Source of the DNA: Paraburkholderia sabiae
GTDB lineage: Bacteria; Pseudomonadota; Gammaproteobacteria; Burkholderiales; Burkholderiaceae
DNA length: 64,000 nucleotides
NCBI RefSeq assembly: GCF_030412785.1
Contig: NZ_CP125298.1
Coordinates: 248,001-312,000 of the forward strand
Direction of reading: 5' to 3'
Shown piece after piece: positions 48,471-57,309 of the stretch. Below the pieces are notes generated by a model. The model ran no database searches. It had not been told where the DNA came from and saw only the letters and a list, made by a program, of their open reading frames with translations. The stretch's first letter is position 1, and the number at the start of each line of letters is the position of its first letter. The position numbers were made by a program, and so were the translations under genes.

Positions 48471-49725
48471 GGTACGGCTCCATGACGATGTCCTGCGTCA
48501 CCTGCACCAGGAAGTTCTGGCCGGGCGGCGCTGTGATCGTCGGTGGAATGTTTTGATTGCGTTGAAGCACGGCCTGTGCAGTCGTCGCAGCCACCTGCCC
48601 TGCAGTGCTGCCGGTTGTCGTTATGCCGATTGGGCTGGCCGTGGTCGAGGTAGTCGAGCCGTTGTCGAAGCTTTTCAGCAGGACTGCGGTAATGAAGCCA
48701 GCACCGAAGATCGCCAGGAAGTGGTTGTTAACGTCGCCCGAGAACCCTGCGTACCCGTTCTCGTCAGCGCCCTGCATGCCGTTCATCGGCACGCTCTTGC
48801 CGTTCGGCAAACGCAGGCTGGTGGATGCAACGAGGAGACGTTCCTGACCAACCTTGATGTCCGCGCTGTACGCGCCGTTGATGAACGATCCTTTCGGAAT
48901 CATCAGGCAGTCACCCCGGATACTGTCGTAGACATCTTGGTCGACCATGAGCGCGACCCGACCCGGCTTGTCTGAATTCAGACCTTCAACCGTCTTTACG
49001 TGGATGTTGTGAGGCGGAGTCAGCGTGCAACCGCGTGACTGGCCGTTGAACGTCGTCCTCTCGATTCCGCCCTGTGCCGCCGCGTCCTTTAGGAAAGCGC
49101 GATCACGGTCTTCGGGTGCCTGGCCCTGTTTGCTGAGCGCAAGTGCCATCGCATCGGCCGGATTCTGCGCGTTCGCGGTTGCCGAAGCACGCGCAGCCCG
49201 AAAGTCATCGAGCGACGGAACGCCAGCCGGCGTAGTGGAGGCCTGCTGAGTGGAGTTGCGACCCGAGCCCGTCGTCTTGAATATCGACGACGTGTAGATC
49301 GCGTCCTGCTTGTTGGTTTCTGCGAGAGCGCGGGTGTCGCCGCCGTCCTGTGCGACCTCCTTCTGGAAGTCGCTACCCGTCAGCATCGGTTTGGCGGACG
49401 GCTTCTGGGTCGCAGCCGCGTCGGACGCAGCGCGCGCGGCCGCCGCTTCTGACGCCGCGGCTTCCTGTTGCTGGCGGATCATCTGATCGATGTCCGAACC
49501 CTTCCCCGTTGGAGCTTCAGTGCTGCTCTTAAGCGCACTCGCCTTCTTCAGCCGTGCTTCTTCCTGCGCCTGATTGCTCGCCTTCAATTCGTAGAAGAAA
49601 CCCAATACGCCAATGATGATTCCCGCCACCAAACCTATACTCAGGATCGCGTTGCGGGGCGTCTTGCCTTTGACGAGCGCCGCCTGTTCGGGCGTCGGCG
49701 CATTCTGGTCGCTCTTCTTCGCCAC
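48463..49725 (-). CDS. virB10: VirB10/TrbI-like T4SS core protein
   Basis: 420 residues. An N-terminal cytoplasmic segment, one transmembrane helix (AILSIGLVAGIIIGVLGFFY), an Ala-rich linker, and a C-terminal TrbI/VirB10 domain (VALMVDQDVYDSIRGDCLMI, PKGSFINGAYSADIKVGQERL, NHFLAIFGAGFITAVLLKSF). It spans the envelope and forms the outer-membrane core with VirB9. Confidence 0.9.
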   Translation of the reverse strand: MAKKSDQNAPTPEQAALVKGKTPRNAILSIGLVAGIIIGVLGFFYELKASNQAQEEARLKKASALKSSTEAPTGKGSDIDQMIRQQQEAAASEAAAARAASDAAATQKPSAKPMLTGSDFQKEVAQDGGDTRALAETNKQDAIYTSSIFKTTGSGRNSTQQASTTPAGVPSLDDFRAARASATANAQNPADAMALALSKQGQAPEDRDRAFLKDAAAQGGIERTTFNGQSRGCTLTPPHNIHVKTVEGLNSDKPGRVALMVDQDVYDSIRGDCLMIPKGSFINGAYSADIKVGQERLLVASTSLRLPNGKSVPMNGMQGADENGYAGFSGDVNNHFLAIFGAGFITAVLLKSFDNGSTTSTTASPIGITTTGSTAGQVAATTAQAVLQRNQNIPPTITAPPGQNFLVQVTQDIVMEPYHD

Positions 49726-49727
49726 GA

Positions 49728-50612
49728 TCAGAACACTCCAAAGACGCGGCGCCGACCGCGCGTAACCGTCACTTCATCCTTTCCGGACACGAGCACGATC
49801 TCGTCGGCAAGGCGCTGGAAAACGAGAAAATCGCCGCGCCGGATGAAGTTGCCCACTACCCGATCTCCGTGATCCTTGTACATGGGAACCGGCCACGTCT
49901 GCGCTTTTACCGGCATTCGCATCCAGATGGAGTGACCATCATCGAAAACCACTTCAGGCTTGAACTCAGCGCTTCCGTCGACCGAGTAATCCCAGTTCAG
50001 CTTGTCGGGGGACACGCTGATGTTGCCCGAGTCGGTCGTGCGCTCACCCCCCGCTGCGCCAGCGCCAGCCGAGTCGTCACGAGCTGCCACTCGCGTCATC
50101 GGCGCGCGCGGATACTGGAATCGCACGGTCTGGTAAAAGAATCCGCCCGCCGGCGACGCGATCAGAGTGAAGTCGTACTCGCGCCGGTTTGTCGTCAGGT
50201 GCAGCGTATTCACGAGATCCGGCTTATGCGGCTTGATGAACACATGGTTCATCTTGTCGTCATCGATTTCCCACTGGATGCTGTCGCCCATTGCCGGGTC
50301 CGCAATCAGCTTCTCGCCCGGCTCCAGCTCGATCGTCGTCAGCTTCAGCGGCGCAGTAAGGATGCGAAATATCTGGTCCCGGCTGTACGAGAACACGCCA
50401 ATACGAGCGTCGCCAGGCATCGTGAGGGGATCCGCGCCACTGTTAAACGGATTCACCGGGCTCATCGGATCACTCGCGATCATTGCGGTGTTGATCGCCC
50501 CTGCATCTGCCGGTCGCTTGGCCTTTGCGGCCGCCATCGGTAACACGATCGCGGCAAGCGTGAGGGCGATGCCCATCGCGGGCCGTAGAGGTTTCGTGAT
50601 CATGAGGCTCAA
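49728..50612 (-). CDS. virB9: VirB9/TrbG-like T4SS core protein
   Basis: 294 residues with a signal peptide (IALTLAAIVLPMAAAKA). The N-domain contains GDARIGVFSYSRDQIFRILTAPL and LTTIELEPGEKL; the C-domain contains VVFDDGHSIWMRMP and DEIVLVSGKDEVTVTRG. CagX/VirB9 family. Overlaps the VirB8 gene by 4 bases. Confidence 0.9.
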   Translation of the reverse strand: MSLMITKPLRPAMGIALTLAAIVLPMAAAKAKRPADAGAINTAMIASDPMSPVNPFNSGADPLTMPGDARIGVFSYSRDQIFRILTAPLKLTTIELEPGEKLIADPAMGDSIQWEIDDDKMNHVFIKPHKPDLVNTLHLTTNRREYDFTLIASPAGGFFYQTVRFQYPRAPMTRVAARDDSAGAGAAGGERTTDSGNISVSPDKLNWDYSVDGSAEFKPEVVFDDGHSIWMRMPVKAQTWPVPMYKDHGDRVVGNFIRRGDFLVFQRLADEIVLVSGKDEVTVTRGRRRVFGVF

Positions 50613-51319
50613 GCTCCGCCCGTCCGCTCAAGACGGAAAAACGGGATGAAAATACCGAAAGGGTTTTTGGTGAGCGCCGCGTCCGCTGTGGGTGCAACGA
50701 TCTGATAGCGCAGAGTCAGCGCGTAGGACTTCACGTCAGGCTTGCCCGTCGCACCGGCCTGGGAAGTCGTCGTCGTGAATTCAACGAGAACCGTCTGATC
50801 CTCAAGCAGTGCAATGTTCCGCACGTTCACTTCGCGAATCAGTTTCGGGTTGGCGGTGATCTGCTGGAAAGGGGCGTCGTCTCGCAGCCAGCTTTTGAAC
50901 TGGTCCGTCGCCGCCCCGATCATCTGCGCCTTTACCGAGTTGATGTTGGCTGACATACGGGACGTGTTGAGACTGTCGGTAAGAACCGGCTCAATCGTGA
51001 ACCACCGTACAGCCATCTCGTTCATGCTCGTGCGGATCGCCTGCGAGTCCGGCTTGTATGCGACGAGCTCTGTCACGACCGGATGACCGCTCACGTTGGC
51101 GGACACACCGACTACCTTCGTGACTGACGGCGGAGGCTGGCGTGTCCACACTGCGCCGCCGGCAACCGCAATAGCTGCGAAGGCCATAAGCATCCAGCGA
51201 TTGGCCTCAACCTTCAGCTTGGTGCTGGTCTCGAAGATCACCTGTGCGGGATCTTCCTCGGCGAAGGAGCCTGGGGCCGTAGAGAGCGCGGCCTGACGCT
51301 TGTTCCTGAAAATACGCAT
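50609..51319 (-). CDS. virB8: VirB8/TrbF-like T4SS inner-membrane protein
   Basis: 236 residues. N-terminal cytoplasmic tail, one transmembrane helix (RWMLMAFAAIAVAGGAVW) and a periplasmic NTF2-like domain (YALTLRYQIVAP near the C-terminus). AAGGG upstream of the ATG. First gene of the 15.5-kb minus-strand operon; its promoter must lie in 51320-51941. Confidence 0.87.
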   Translation of the reverse strand: MRIFRNKRQAALSTAPGSFAEEDPAQVIFETSTKLKVEANRWMLMAFAAIAVAGGAVWTRQPPPSVTKVVGVSANVSGHPVVTELVAYKPDSQAIRTSMNEMAVRWFTIEPVLTDSLNTSRMSANINSVKAQMIGAATDQFKSWLRDDAPFQQITANPKLIREVNVRNIALLEDQTVLVEFTTTTSQAGATGKPDVKSYALTLRYQIVAPTADAALTKNPFGIFIPFFRLERTGGA

Positions 51320-51447
51320 GGCAACCCTTGATGAATGGCTACCATTGAAGCAACTTCTAATGCGTAATTTAAGGCGAAAGGCGCAGAGAATTGAGCGCCT
51401 TTAAGCTTACGGTCCTCAGGTGTTGTCCGCTCTCGGGGGCGGGGCGT

Positions 51448-51468
51448 TTCTATTACGTGTTAAGGCTA
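51448..51468 (+). promoter_or_regulatory. Operator-like element, copy 3 (ATTACGTGTTAA)
   Basis: Core 51452-51463. From TTCTATTAC through GGCTA it repeats the 17030 element, about 130-150 bases upstream of the VirB8 start. Confidence 0.5.
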
Positions 51469-51546
51469 CTCCGGCGGAATGAGCGCTTATTTCGTATCTC
51501 TTTTACACCTCTATTGACCAACGATTTGTGCTTGCATGCCGTATCG

Positions 51547-51586
51547 CTGTAGCCACAAAAACAGGAACGTGCAAGTGTGGCTACAG
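51547..51586. repeat. Composite inverted repeat, copy B
   Basis: Arms CTGTAGCCAC (51547-51556) and GTGGCTACAG (51577-51586) with a 20-nt spacer, identical arms and spacing to 22110-22153. It is preceded by CAACGATTTGTGCTTGC, similar to the flank of copy A. Confidence 0.75.
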
Positions 51587-51647
51587 TTGCGTCGCACCCG
51601 AACTTATTTAAATTCATATACTTGGAAGGACCCGCAGTTCGGGCAAG

Positions 51648-51661
51648 CCATTACACGTAAA
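51648..51661 (-). promoter_or_regulatory. Operator-like element, copy 4 (ATTACACGTAAA)
   Basis: GCCATTACACGTAA; read on the minus strand it gives TTACGTGTAATGGC, matching the 17030 element in inverted orientation to the copy at 51448. Confidence 0.45.
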
Positions 51662-51941
51662 ACCCCAACGCGCTTAATCTCACAGGCCCGCCAGGGCTTG
51701 GCTCGAAATTGTGCGGCATTCTTAGCTCCCCGGGCCCTTCTACCGACGGGATCCCAGTCGCCACCCACAGTTTGAGACTTTCACGGATGGACCTGCGAAC
51801 GGCGTGCTTGATTTCCCGCTACCTCTAAGCCGGTCCGCGTGGCACTTCAGCGGCCGCAGCTGTTGCGAACGGTCTAGATTAAGCGACGATCTGATCGGAG
51901 AGGCTCGTGCTGTCTGTGAAGGCGCGTGTTCGCGTGTCGGT

Positions 51942-53336
51942 TTAAGCCTTGGGGGCGGCTTTCGTTTTCGTGCGCAGGTATACGAAGGAGTAGAGCGCAA
52001 AGGATAGGTCCTTATGCGCCAGCACTTCTGACTCTTGGATCGTCGCAGGGTTGTGCTTTACCCGCTTGATGGCCAGCTTACCAGCCGCTGAGGCGATAAA
52101 TGCGCGCATGAAGTCCTTTTGCGCCCTACTGTCCGCCTTGTGGTACGCCTCACGTCCTAGGTCGGCAGTCTCGACCGTCCTAGTTTGGCTGCGCTCCTCT
52201 GCTGCTGCAGTGCTTGCGGCGACGGCTGCTGTAGCCAGTTGCCGAGCGCTGGACTCCGCCCTCCCCTGTTCCTGCCGCTGTTGCTGGACCGTTAGCATTT
52301 TGCGGTCAGCGTCCGATAGCTTGTAGCCTTCGGCAATAGCCTTTAGTAGGTAGGCGCCTGGACTCTTATTGATTTGGCCAGATTCGACCTTCGCGCGCGT
52401 GTATTCGATTGCCTGAAGAATACGCTCATCTGACCAGACAGCGCGGTTTTGCGAGATGGTGTTGAACTGCTTTTCAGTGAAGCCGAATTCGTTCTTCAGC
52501 GTCGTGTAGATCTCCTGCGCGCCAAGGAGGCTCGCTCGAATGGCCCCAGCAGTTTCCTTGCGCGTTAGCCTGAAACGAATCCGGTCGATCTTCTTCGACT
52601 TCGGGTTCACGGTGCGAGTCTCGTAGCTCAACTCAATGTCTGAGACTGCGTTAATCTGCTTAACCGCCTTGTCGAGGTTGTCGCGTTTGAAATACTTGAA
52701 TTCGGCTGCGGGCGACGCGGCTTTCCCGGGCCAGCCACGTACCACATCGACTTCGAACCATTCGGTTATGCCTTCGGCTATGTAACCGATGACGTGGTCG
52801 TAGATAGCTCTAGCATACGTAAGCGTGAAGGCGGAGGTGATTCGCAGGCTCAGCCAGTGCGACTTCACCGGATCCTTGATGTGCGGAATGAGCGGCTCGG
52901 GTACAGCAAACGTGATCCGCCCTTTGTCGATACCGACGATACCGATAAGCTGCACGGACACCCACTTTTCATCCTCTCCGGACATGCTGCCCGTGGGCGA
53001 TGACGAAACCTGGATCAAAGCCTTTTGAGCCTCAGACACTACCGTTCGCAGGTGCTTATAGTTGTAACTGTCATAACGCATGAGCCATCGGAAATAACTC
53101 AGCTCAACATCGTAAACCTTCGGGGTGGTCGGTTCCTGCGCCACGATGAAATGCGCCGCGTCCAGGAATCGCCTGGCTGTAATACCCACATCGGTGATGT
53201 CGATAAAAACATTGTTCCGTTGATAGCCAATTTCCTTCGTCGATTCGTTGATTGGCGTATCTGTGGCGAGCATCTCCTCGAACAGCTCAAACGACAGCTG
53301 GCGCGAGGTTGCGCGTGTCGCGATGTTGTTTGCCAT
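51942..53336 (-). CDS. rep: Rep_3 (RepB)-family replication initiator
   Basis: 464 residues. Initiator-type winged-helix pair: NVFIDITDVGITARRFLDAA, WLMRYDSYNYKHLRTVVSEA, WVSVQLIGIVGIDKGRITF, SAFTLTYARAIYDHVIGY and RGW near the middle. The C-terminal part is an Ala/Gln/Arg-rich helix followed by a basic tail. Rep_3 proteins bind iterons to start replication, and an iteron array lies just upstream (53602-54201). The start has only a weak upstream purine stretch, consistent with low expression. Confidence 0.9.
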   Translation of the reverse strand: MANNIATRATSRQLSFELFEEMLATDTPINESTKEIGYQRNNVFIDITDVGITARRFLDAAHFIVAQEPTTPKVYDVELSYFRWLMRYDSYNYKHLRTVVSEAQKALIQVSSSPTGSMSGEDEKWVSVQLIGIVGIDKGRITFAVPEPLIPHIKDPVKSHWLSLRITSAFTLTYARAIYDHVIGYIAEGITEWFEVDVVRGWPGKAASPAAEFKYFKRDNLDKAVKQINAVSDIELSYETRTVNPKSKKIDRIRFRLTRKETAGAIRASLLGAQEIYTTLKNEFGFTEKQFNTISQNRAVWSDERILQAIEYTRAKVESGQINKSPGAYLLKAIAEGYKLSDADRKMLTVQQQRQEQGRAESSARQLATAAVAASTAAAEERSQTRTVETADLGREAYHKADSRAQKDFMRAFIASAAGKLAIKRVKHNPATIQESEVLAHKDLSFALYSFVYLRTKTKAAPKA

Positions 53337-54391
53337 CGGGGATCGTGTCCCTAGTTACCGGTCGCAGAGAATCTAACACGTGTAGGTGAGATGTCAAAAA
53401 CAAAAAGACTCACCATGAATTGCGCTTTTAAAAGTTGCGCTGGGCAGTGGCACACGGGAACTTAAAGATTCGCGCAGGCTGGACCTTGAACGGGTGACGG
53501 ACACAGGTTGTTTGTTTTTTTAATTCTTTAAGATCGAAAACTGACAGACGAACTACAGAGAATCAACAATCTTCGTAAAAACAAGCGCTTAGGGGCATGT
53601 AGGTGAGCGGTTTTGTGCTTGAGGTGAGAACTTTTGTTGGCCGAAGGTGAGTGAAAATCCTTGGTGAGCGTGAGAAGTTTTCCAGCCTCGGGTGAGTGAC
53701 TTTGTATCGCATGTAGGGATGGTGAGCATTTTTGTTGAAATGCGTTGCCGATCGCGGAGTCCCTTATCTGACAGGGAACTCTGGGCAAAATGACCGTCGT
53801 CGGGTGAATAGTATTGTTGAAACGATGGTGAGTGATTTTGTGTAGGGCCGGAGTTTGGCTGCTCGCTTTTTCGGCTCGATACGCGCGAGGGCGGCCCAGA
53901 CGGTGCTGTTAGTCGCCGGCGTCTGTGGATAACGCGTTCGGCGGGGATGATGGTGAGTGATTTTGTGGGCAGGCGCGGCCTTCCCCAATGCAAGTCCGCC
54001 GCGCGGTTGTTGGCGTTGAGAAGCGAAGCTGCCCGCTAATGGAGTCGATGCAGTTCGCTGCCGTCGGGAGCGTCTCCGGGCGGGGACGGCAAGTCGTTGG
54101 TGAGTAGAATTGTTGGAAAAAACGGCAGGCACCGTCAGCTGGCCAATTCCGACCCCTACCTTTCTCAATCGCTTCCGCGTATCTCAACAATTCCTCTCAC
54201 CATGAGGTGCACTTGAGAGCATGCTTCGAGTAGGTCGAACATTGGGCTCGACCCGGCTGCCCGTCAACATTTTTATGTTGTATTTCAGCGGTTTAGGCGG
54301 GGAATTTCAGAAATCAGCCAAAGTGGAAGCGATTTTATCGAAGTTTTCGCGTATTCTACACTTTGTCCTGATTTCCGGTGAAAGTGTAAAA
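53337..54391. other. Origin region between rep and parA
   Basis: 1.05 kb without a gene. Contains AAC(A)CGTGTAGG near 53375, reverse GGTGAG-type half sites near 53410, an AT-rich stretch (53510-53580) and the iteron array. Frames on the minus strand here are produced by the iterons themselves. Confidence 0.75.
53602..54201 (+). repeat. Iteron array of the plasmid origin (oriV)
   Basis: About ten copies of GGTGAGTGATTTTGTG-like sequence: near 53602, 53623, 53646, 53662, 53691, 53721, 53803, 53827, 53952 and 54099, and one in reverse at 54184-54201. The copies at 53827-53842 and 53952-53967 are identical (GGTGAGTGATTTTGTG). Spacing is irregular (about 16-30, then 80-150 bases). Next to a Rep_3 gene this is the replication origin. 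Confidence 0.85.
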
Positions 54392-55600
54392 ATGATGCCC
54401 AAGGCCGAATTCCCCGCTATCACGCGCAAGGTGCCTCTCGCGAAGATCGCTAAATTTGCGAAAAAGTTGGATGGACTGACAGCCGAACTGCGCGAGCAGA
54501 TCCTCACGCCGAGGCCGCGAAAGGCGCCACCAAACTTTACGACCGCCGAAGTAGCAGATTTGTGCGGGCTGGACCGAACCAAACTCCATTACCAAGCAAC
54601 GCGTGAAGGTAGCATATTGCCGCCGGGCGTTGCGCACGGCACGGGCCGTAGTCGGCTGTTCAGCTTGGCCGAGGCAAGGACCTACGTACAACAACTGTCG
54701 GAAATCTATCAATCGCCGCTCGTGACTGGTCGCGAAGCCGACGGCAAGATTGTCCTAGTTGCAAATTTCAAGGGTGGGTCGACGAAGACTACGACGACCA
54801 TGTGCATTTCTCAGGGGTTGTCGTTGCGCGGGCGGAAGGTACTCGTGGTTGACCTGGACCCGCAGGCCTCACTGTCCGAACTCTGCGGACTTTATGCTGA
54901 GAACGAGGTCGACGAGGATTCGACTGTGCTCCCTTTTATCTACAACGAAGAGATGGAAGGAGGGTTGGAATATGCGATCAAGGAAACTTACTGGGACGGC
55001 TTGGATGTGATTCCAGCGCATCCATCGCTGTTCAGTGCTGAGTTCTTTATCCCCTCGATGCTTAAGACTCGGCCAAGCTATCAGTTTTGGGCAATCCTGC
55101 GGAAAGGCTTGGAGCCGCTGCGCAAGAAATACGATTACATCATCTTGGACACTGCGCCCTCCCTTTCCTATTTGACTTTAAACGCGTTGATGGCAGCTGA
55201 TTCGATGGTGATGCCCTTGGTGCCGGAGAGCCTTGACTTCATCAGCTCGGTGTCGTTCTGGGGGCTGTTTTCGGATATTGCCGCGAACTTCATGGAGAAG
55301 GAGTCGGACAAAGTCTACGATTTTATCTCCGTCATTCTGTCGAAGGTGGATACAAGCCCGACCTCATCCGCACCCATCGTTCGTTCTTGGACGCAACGCG
55401 CTTACGAAGACTGGCTGACCACGACGGAGATTCCCGCGAGTTCGGTGATGAGCAATGGGGCGTTAGCGCTCTCGACAGTATTTGACCTCAGCAAATCCGA
55501 CGGCGTTTCAAAGACGGTGCAGCGCGTACGCCAACCGCTGGTCGAATACTGCAAGTGGATTGACAACATGTATGTCGATGAATGGAGCCTTGCGCAATGA
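54392..55600 (+). CDS. parA: ParA partition ATPase
   Basis: 402 residues (start uncertain: ATG at 54392 or 54395; in-frame codons exist back to 54221). N-terminal HTH region (FTTAEVADLCGLDRTKLHY) is that of a type Ia ParA. The deviant Walker A is NFKGGSTKTTTT, followed by VDLDPQASLSEL and LDTAPSLSYLTLNAL. It moves ParB-bound plasmid copies and often represses its own promoter through the HTH. The stop overlaps parB (ATGA). Confidence 0.92.
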   Translation: MMPKAEFPAITRKVPLAKIAKFAKKLDGLTAELREQILTPRPRKAPPNFTTAEVADLCGLDRTKLHYQATREGSILPPGVAHGTGRSRLFSLAEARTYVQQLSEIYQSPLVTGREADGKIVLVANFKGGSTKTTTTMCISQGLSLRGRKVLVVDLDPQASLSELCGLYAENEVDEDSTVLPFIYNEEMEGGLEYAIKETYWDGLDVIPAHPSLFSAEFFIPSMLKTRPSYQFWAILRKGLEPLRKKYDYIILDTAPSLSYLTLNALMAADSMVMPLVPESLDFISSVSFWGLFSDIAANFMEKESDKVYDFISVILSKVDTSPTSSAPIVRSWTQRAYEDWLTTTEIPASSVMSNGALALSTVFDLSKSDGVSKTVQRVRQPLVEYCKWIDNMYVDEWSLAQ

Positions 55601-56586
55601 GCAGCATTCGTGACCGTATGGCTCAGCAAACTGCCAACCTCCGGAAGACGTCCTCAATCTCTGACGAGGAGATGGAAACGAACAAGCCCGTGGTCGAGAA
55701 GCCGAAGACGGGGCCCGGAATGGCGGGGGCGTTGGCTGCCGCACAACTCAAAATTCAAGAGTTGGAGGCAAGTGGCGGCCAGGCAACGATTCCAGTTGCG
55801 GAGGTATCGCCGAACCCGTGGCAACCTCGGCGGATTTTTGTCGAGGCCGAACTTTCGGACCTTGCCGAGTCAATTCGCGAAAAGGGATTAGTTCAGCCGG
55901 TGGCGGTGCGTCGCGTTGAGTCTGGCTACCAGCTGATCGCTGGCGAGCGGCGATTGCGTGCGCACAAGATCTTGGGCATGGAGCAGATCAAGGCGGTAAT
56001 AGTCGAATGCTCCGATGAGGACATGGTAGTTCTCGCGTTGGTAGAGAACATCGGGCGCGCGAACCTGACCGACTATGAGGTTGCGATTTCGCTCCGGCGG
56101 GCGGAAGCAGAGTTCCCGAATCGAAAACGACTTGCTGAGTCCCTCGGTATGTCGCGCGCTGGGCTGTATCAATTTTTGGCGTTCGACAAGCTGCCTGATT
56201 TCATCAAGGAACATTTGGACTTGCAACCGGGGTTGCTTGGGTGCAACGCCGCAGAAGAAATAGTATCCGCTATCAAGAAACATGGTGCTGCCGGCTTGGC
56301 TGCGGCGAAGGATTTGTGGCCGGACGTCGTTAAGGGCGAAATTCTTCAAGGCCGATATGCTGCGGCAATCGTAGCGCAGGCCACACGTCAGGGTTCACGA
56401 GCAGAGGCGCGCGAGCGGAGCATCGCGAAGTTCTTTTCGGGCAAGGAACAGGCTGGGAGCATAACGAAGGACGTCAACTCCTTCACCGTCAAGATCAAGA
56501 CTGGCTCGCTTAGCGAGGCTCAAGAGACTCGTATCCGGCAACTGATCAGCGAGCTGTACCGAGAAGAACCAAGCGCGCAGCAGTAA
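55597..56586 (+). CDS. parB: ParB centromere-binding protein
   Basis: 329 residues from the ATG at 55597 inside the parA stop. ParB/Srx domain (VSPNPWQPRRIFVEAELSDL, KGLVQPVAVR, LIAGERRLRAHKILG, LALVENIGRANLTDYE) and HTH (RKRLAESLGMSRAGLYQFLAFDKLP). Helical C-terminal dimer domain. It binds parS near this locus; candidates are the elements at 56734-56857 and 56922-57050. Confidence 0.92.
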   Translation: MSSIRDRMAQQTANLRKTSSISDEEMETNKPVVEKPKTGPGMAGALAAAQLKIQELEASGGQATIPVAEVSPNPWQPRRIFVEAELSDLAESIREKGLVQPVAVRRVESGYQLIAGERRLRAHKILGMEQIKAVIVECSDEDMVVLALVENIGRANLTDYEVAISLRRAEAEFPNRKRLAESLGMSRAGLYQFLAFDKLPDFIKEHLDLQPGLLGCNAAEEIVSAIKKHGAAGLAAAKDLWPDVVKGEILQGRYAAAIVAQATRQGSRAEARERSIAKFFSGKEQAGSITKDVNSFTVKIKTGSLSEAQETRIRQLISELYREEPSAQQ

Positions 56587-56598
56587 TGCAGCCACCGG

Positions 56599-56622
56599 AA
56601 GCCCGCGACCGCGGGCTTTTTT
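56599..56622 (+). terminator. Intrinsic terminator after parB
   Basis: AAGCCCGC (56599-56606) GACC GCGGGCTT (56611-56618), followed by Ts. Confidence 0.9.
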
Positions 56623-56733
56623 ATGCCTATCTCAAAGGCGGTCGGCGCTGTGAACCGTGAAGATCGAACGCGGTCAGAGATCGACGCAAAGTGTTGGCTC
56701 GGCGACTCTGCTGCGGATGGAGAGCGACGCGCG

Positions 56734-56857
56734 GTGTCAGTAGTACCGACACTTTGGCCTACAGTTTCGGGTCGGGAACGCCTACGGCCTGCCGAGTGTC
56801 AGTTTTGTTTTCCGCACCCTCTTCAATCTTATAAACGAGTGTCAGTAATACCGACAC
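56734..56857. repeat. Pair of 19-bp palindromic sites
   Basis: GTGTCAGTAGTACCGACAC (56734-56752) and GTGTCAGTAATACCGACAC (56839-56857) differ by one base; arms GTGTC.GTA/TAC.GACAC are symmetric. Start-to-start spacing is 105 bases (about ten helical turns). A half copy, GTGTCAG, lies near 56798. Candidate parS or operator of the tandem-HTH gene downstream. Confidence 0.7.
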
Positions 56858-56921
56858 TCACGACCGAGCGAGTGATCGGCATACCCGCTCCGCCAGAGCC
56901 GGCAAAGTGCTGGAGATTTCT

Positions 56922-57050
56922 TTGGCCCGTGTTTGGCCCGAAATTTTTAAGGGGCCAAGCTTGTGCCGACGATGTCCCAAATACGGGCCAAGCAAGCGAA
57001 AGAAATTGGCTCGGCCCCTAGTCAGGCCAAAGATGGGCCAAAAGCGGTGC
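56922..57050. repeat. Centromere-like palindrome cluster downstream of parAB
   Basis: Repeated GGGCCAA/TTGGCCC words: 56922-56939 (TTGGCCC twice), 56952-56967 (GGGCCAAGCTTGTGCC, two mismatches to GGGCCAAGCTTGGCCC), 56984-56995, and 57007-57050. The stretch ACGGGCCAA with upstream GTCC also occurs at 24402-24418. Same family as the cluster upstream of parM. Confidence 0.7.
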
Positions 57051-57309
57051 GACGCGCCAACGGGTGACGAGAGAAGTCGCACGATGCTCGCTGCGTCCCG
57101 CATGGTCGCAAGTCTTCGAGGTGCGTTTAGATCTCGCTGCCGAGAGGTTGAACCGTGTGGTGACTCGACCCTTGACTGGGTCGGCCGGTAGTATCTAATG
57201 ATTCGACGGCTTCAAATGCCCGGAAACGGCCCCTATTTAGTGGCCCTTTTGGCGATCGCATCGACCGGCCTTGTTCGATACTTCGTCGTCGCACCTCGCG
57301 TACAACGAT

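Larger units (their letters stand above)
51320..51941. promoter_or_regulatory. Promoter region of the T4SS/pilus operon
   Basis: 622 bases between VirB8 and the end of rep. Holds operator-like copies at 51448-51468 and 51648-51661 (opposite orientations) and the composite inverted repeat at 51547-51586. AT-rich stretches at 51485-51530 and 51600-51625 could be promoters. No gene seen. Confidence 0.6.

Noticed and set aside
53589..54190. Overlapping minus-strand frames in the origin
   Set aside because: Their repeated sequence (FxHSPS-type words) is produced by the iterons, not by a protein.
53602..54201. CRISPR array
   Set aside because: The repeats are short, degenerate and irregularly spaced next to a Rep_3 gene, so they are iterons.
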